Positions 21,550 through 21,799 of a stretch of 21,799 bases of DNA are shown in pieces; positions within the stretch are counted from its first letter, which is position 1; each line of letters begins with the position of its first letter. The stretch is from a virus. The stretch is taken from positions 1-21,799 of the IMG/VR virus record IMGVR_UViG_3300049617_000013. One strand, written 5' to 3'. A program made the position numbers and the translations under genes. A model generated the notes under the pieces. The model was given only the letters and a program-made list of their open reading frames with translations, had not been told where the DNA came from and did not search any database.

Positions 21550-21799
21550 GCGCGCGCCCTTTGGATCAACTCGGGATCGACCAGGATCGTCACGCCGGCG
21601 TCGTCGCGATCGAGCACGCCGAAGCCGCGCAGCATGCCGTTGACCTGTTCCGCGATCAGCCGGCGCGCTTCCTCGATCGACGCCGCCGGCTGATGCTGCA
21701 GACGATGCCGCGCTTCCAGATAAAACGACCACAGCGCCGTCTTGCTGCTTTGCCCCGGCGGCTCGACGGCGCCGACCAGCCGATCGCCAAGCCACGCCG
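21546..21799 (-). CDS. Partial gene, start beyond right edge
   Basis: The last 83 codons of a gene whose start lies outside the window. The visible part reads 'AWLGDRLVGAVEPPGQSSKTALW' and then 'SFYLEARHRLQHQPAASIEEARRLIAEQVNGMLRGFGVLDRDDAGVTILVDPE'. It looks soluble, with a helical middle and a strand-like end. Its TGA overlaps the next ATG. I do not recognise a family. Confidence 0.6.
   Translation of the reverse strand, partial: AWLGDRLVGAVEPPGQSSKTALWSFYLEARHRLQHQPAASIEEARRLIAEQVNGMLRGFGVLDRDDAGVTILVDPELIQRARA

Noticed and set aside
1-21799. tRNA, CRISPR, integrase, transposase, repressor or lysis genes
   Set aside because: None could be recognised on either strand by reading; attachment sites and a lysogeny module must lie outside the window if they exist.

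Overview
The window is a contiguous piece of a tailed double-stranded DNA phage genome or prophage. It is GC-rich, and every credible gene lies on the minus strand, so transcription runs from position 21799 towards position 1. The structural set is of the HK97 siphovirus type. The tail genes resemble those of alphaproteobacterial phages and gene transfer agents, which suggests an alphaproteobacterial host, possibly Rhizobiales; that host call is inference, because no host gene is present. Autonomous replication genes, a terminase and an HNH packaging nuclease argue for a phage rather than a domesticated gene transfer agent.

In transcription order, the right end (21799 to 19705) holds small early genes joined by ATGA or TGATG overlaps. 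They include a zinc-ribbon-like protein, a 47-residue membrane protein, an ASCH-domain protein that appears to lack part of its core, and a Cys-rich coiled-coil protein. The replication module follows: a CHC2/Toprim primase (19702 to 18551) and a P-loop primase-helicase (18546 to 16873). Next comes a 400-bp non-coding stretch (16872 to 16473) with iteron-like repeats, a perfect 10-bp inverted repeat and two near-consensus DnaA boxes, a candidate replication origin and regulatory region.

The first gene after this gap encodes a NusG/RfaH-family protein with NGN and KOW domains (16472 to 15789), placed exactly between early and late genes and therefore a candidate late antiterminator. An HNH nuclease, a 146-bp gap with a 19-bp palindrome, A-tracts and a G-rich tract (candidate cos/pac region), and the terminase small and large subunits come next. 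They are followed by a small membrane protein, the portal, a prohead protease with an extra N-terminal domain, the major capsid protein and a decoration-like protein. Strong hairpins follow the capsid gene and the gene after it.

The left third encodes head-tail connector, head closure and tail completion proteins, the tail tube, the tail assembly chaperone, the tape measure, two distal tail proteins and the start of a tail-tip protein cut by the window edge. The most informative hidden element is an A8 slippery site at 4301-4308 in the chaperone gene. A -1 shift there opens a 75-codon frame that has no usable start of its own and encodes a second chaperone-like domain. No integrase, repressor, lysis cassette, tRNA, CRISPR or insertion sequence was found.
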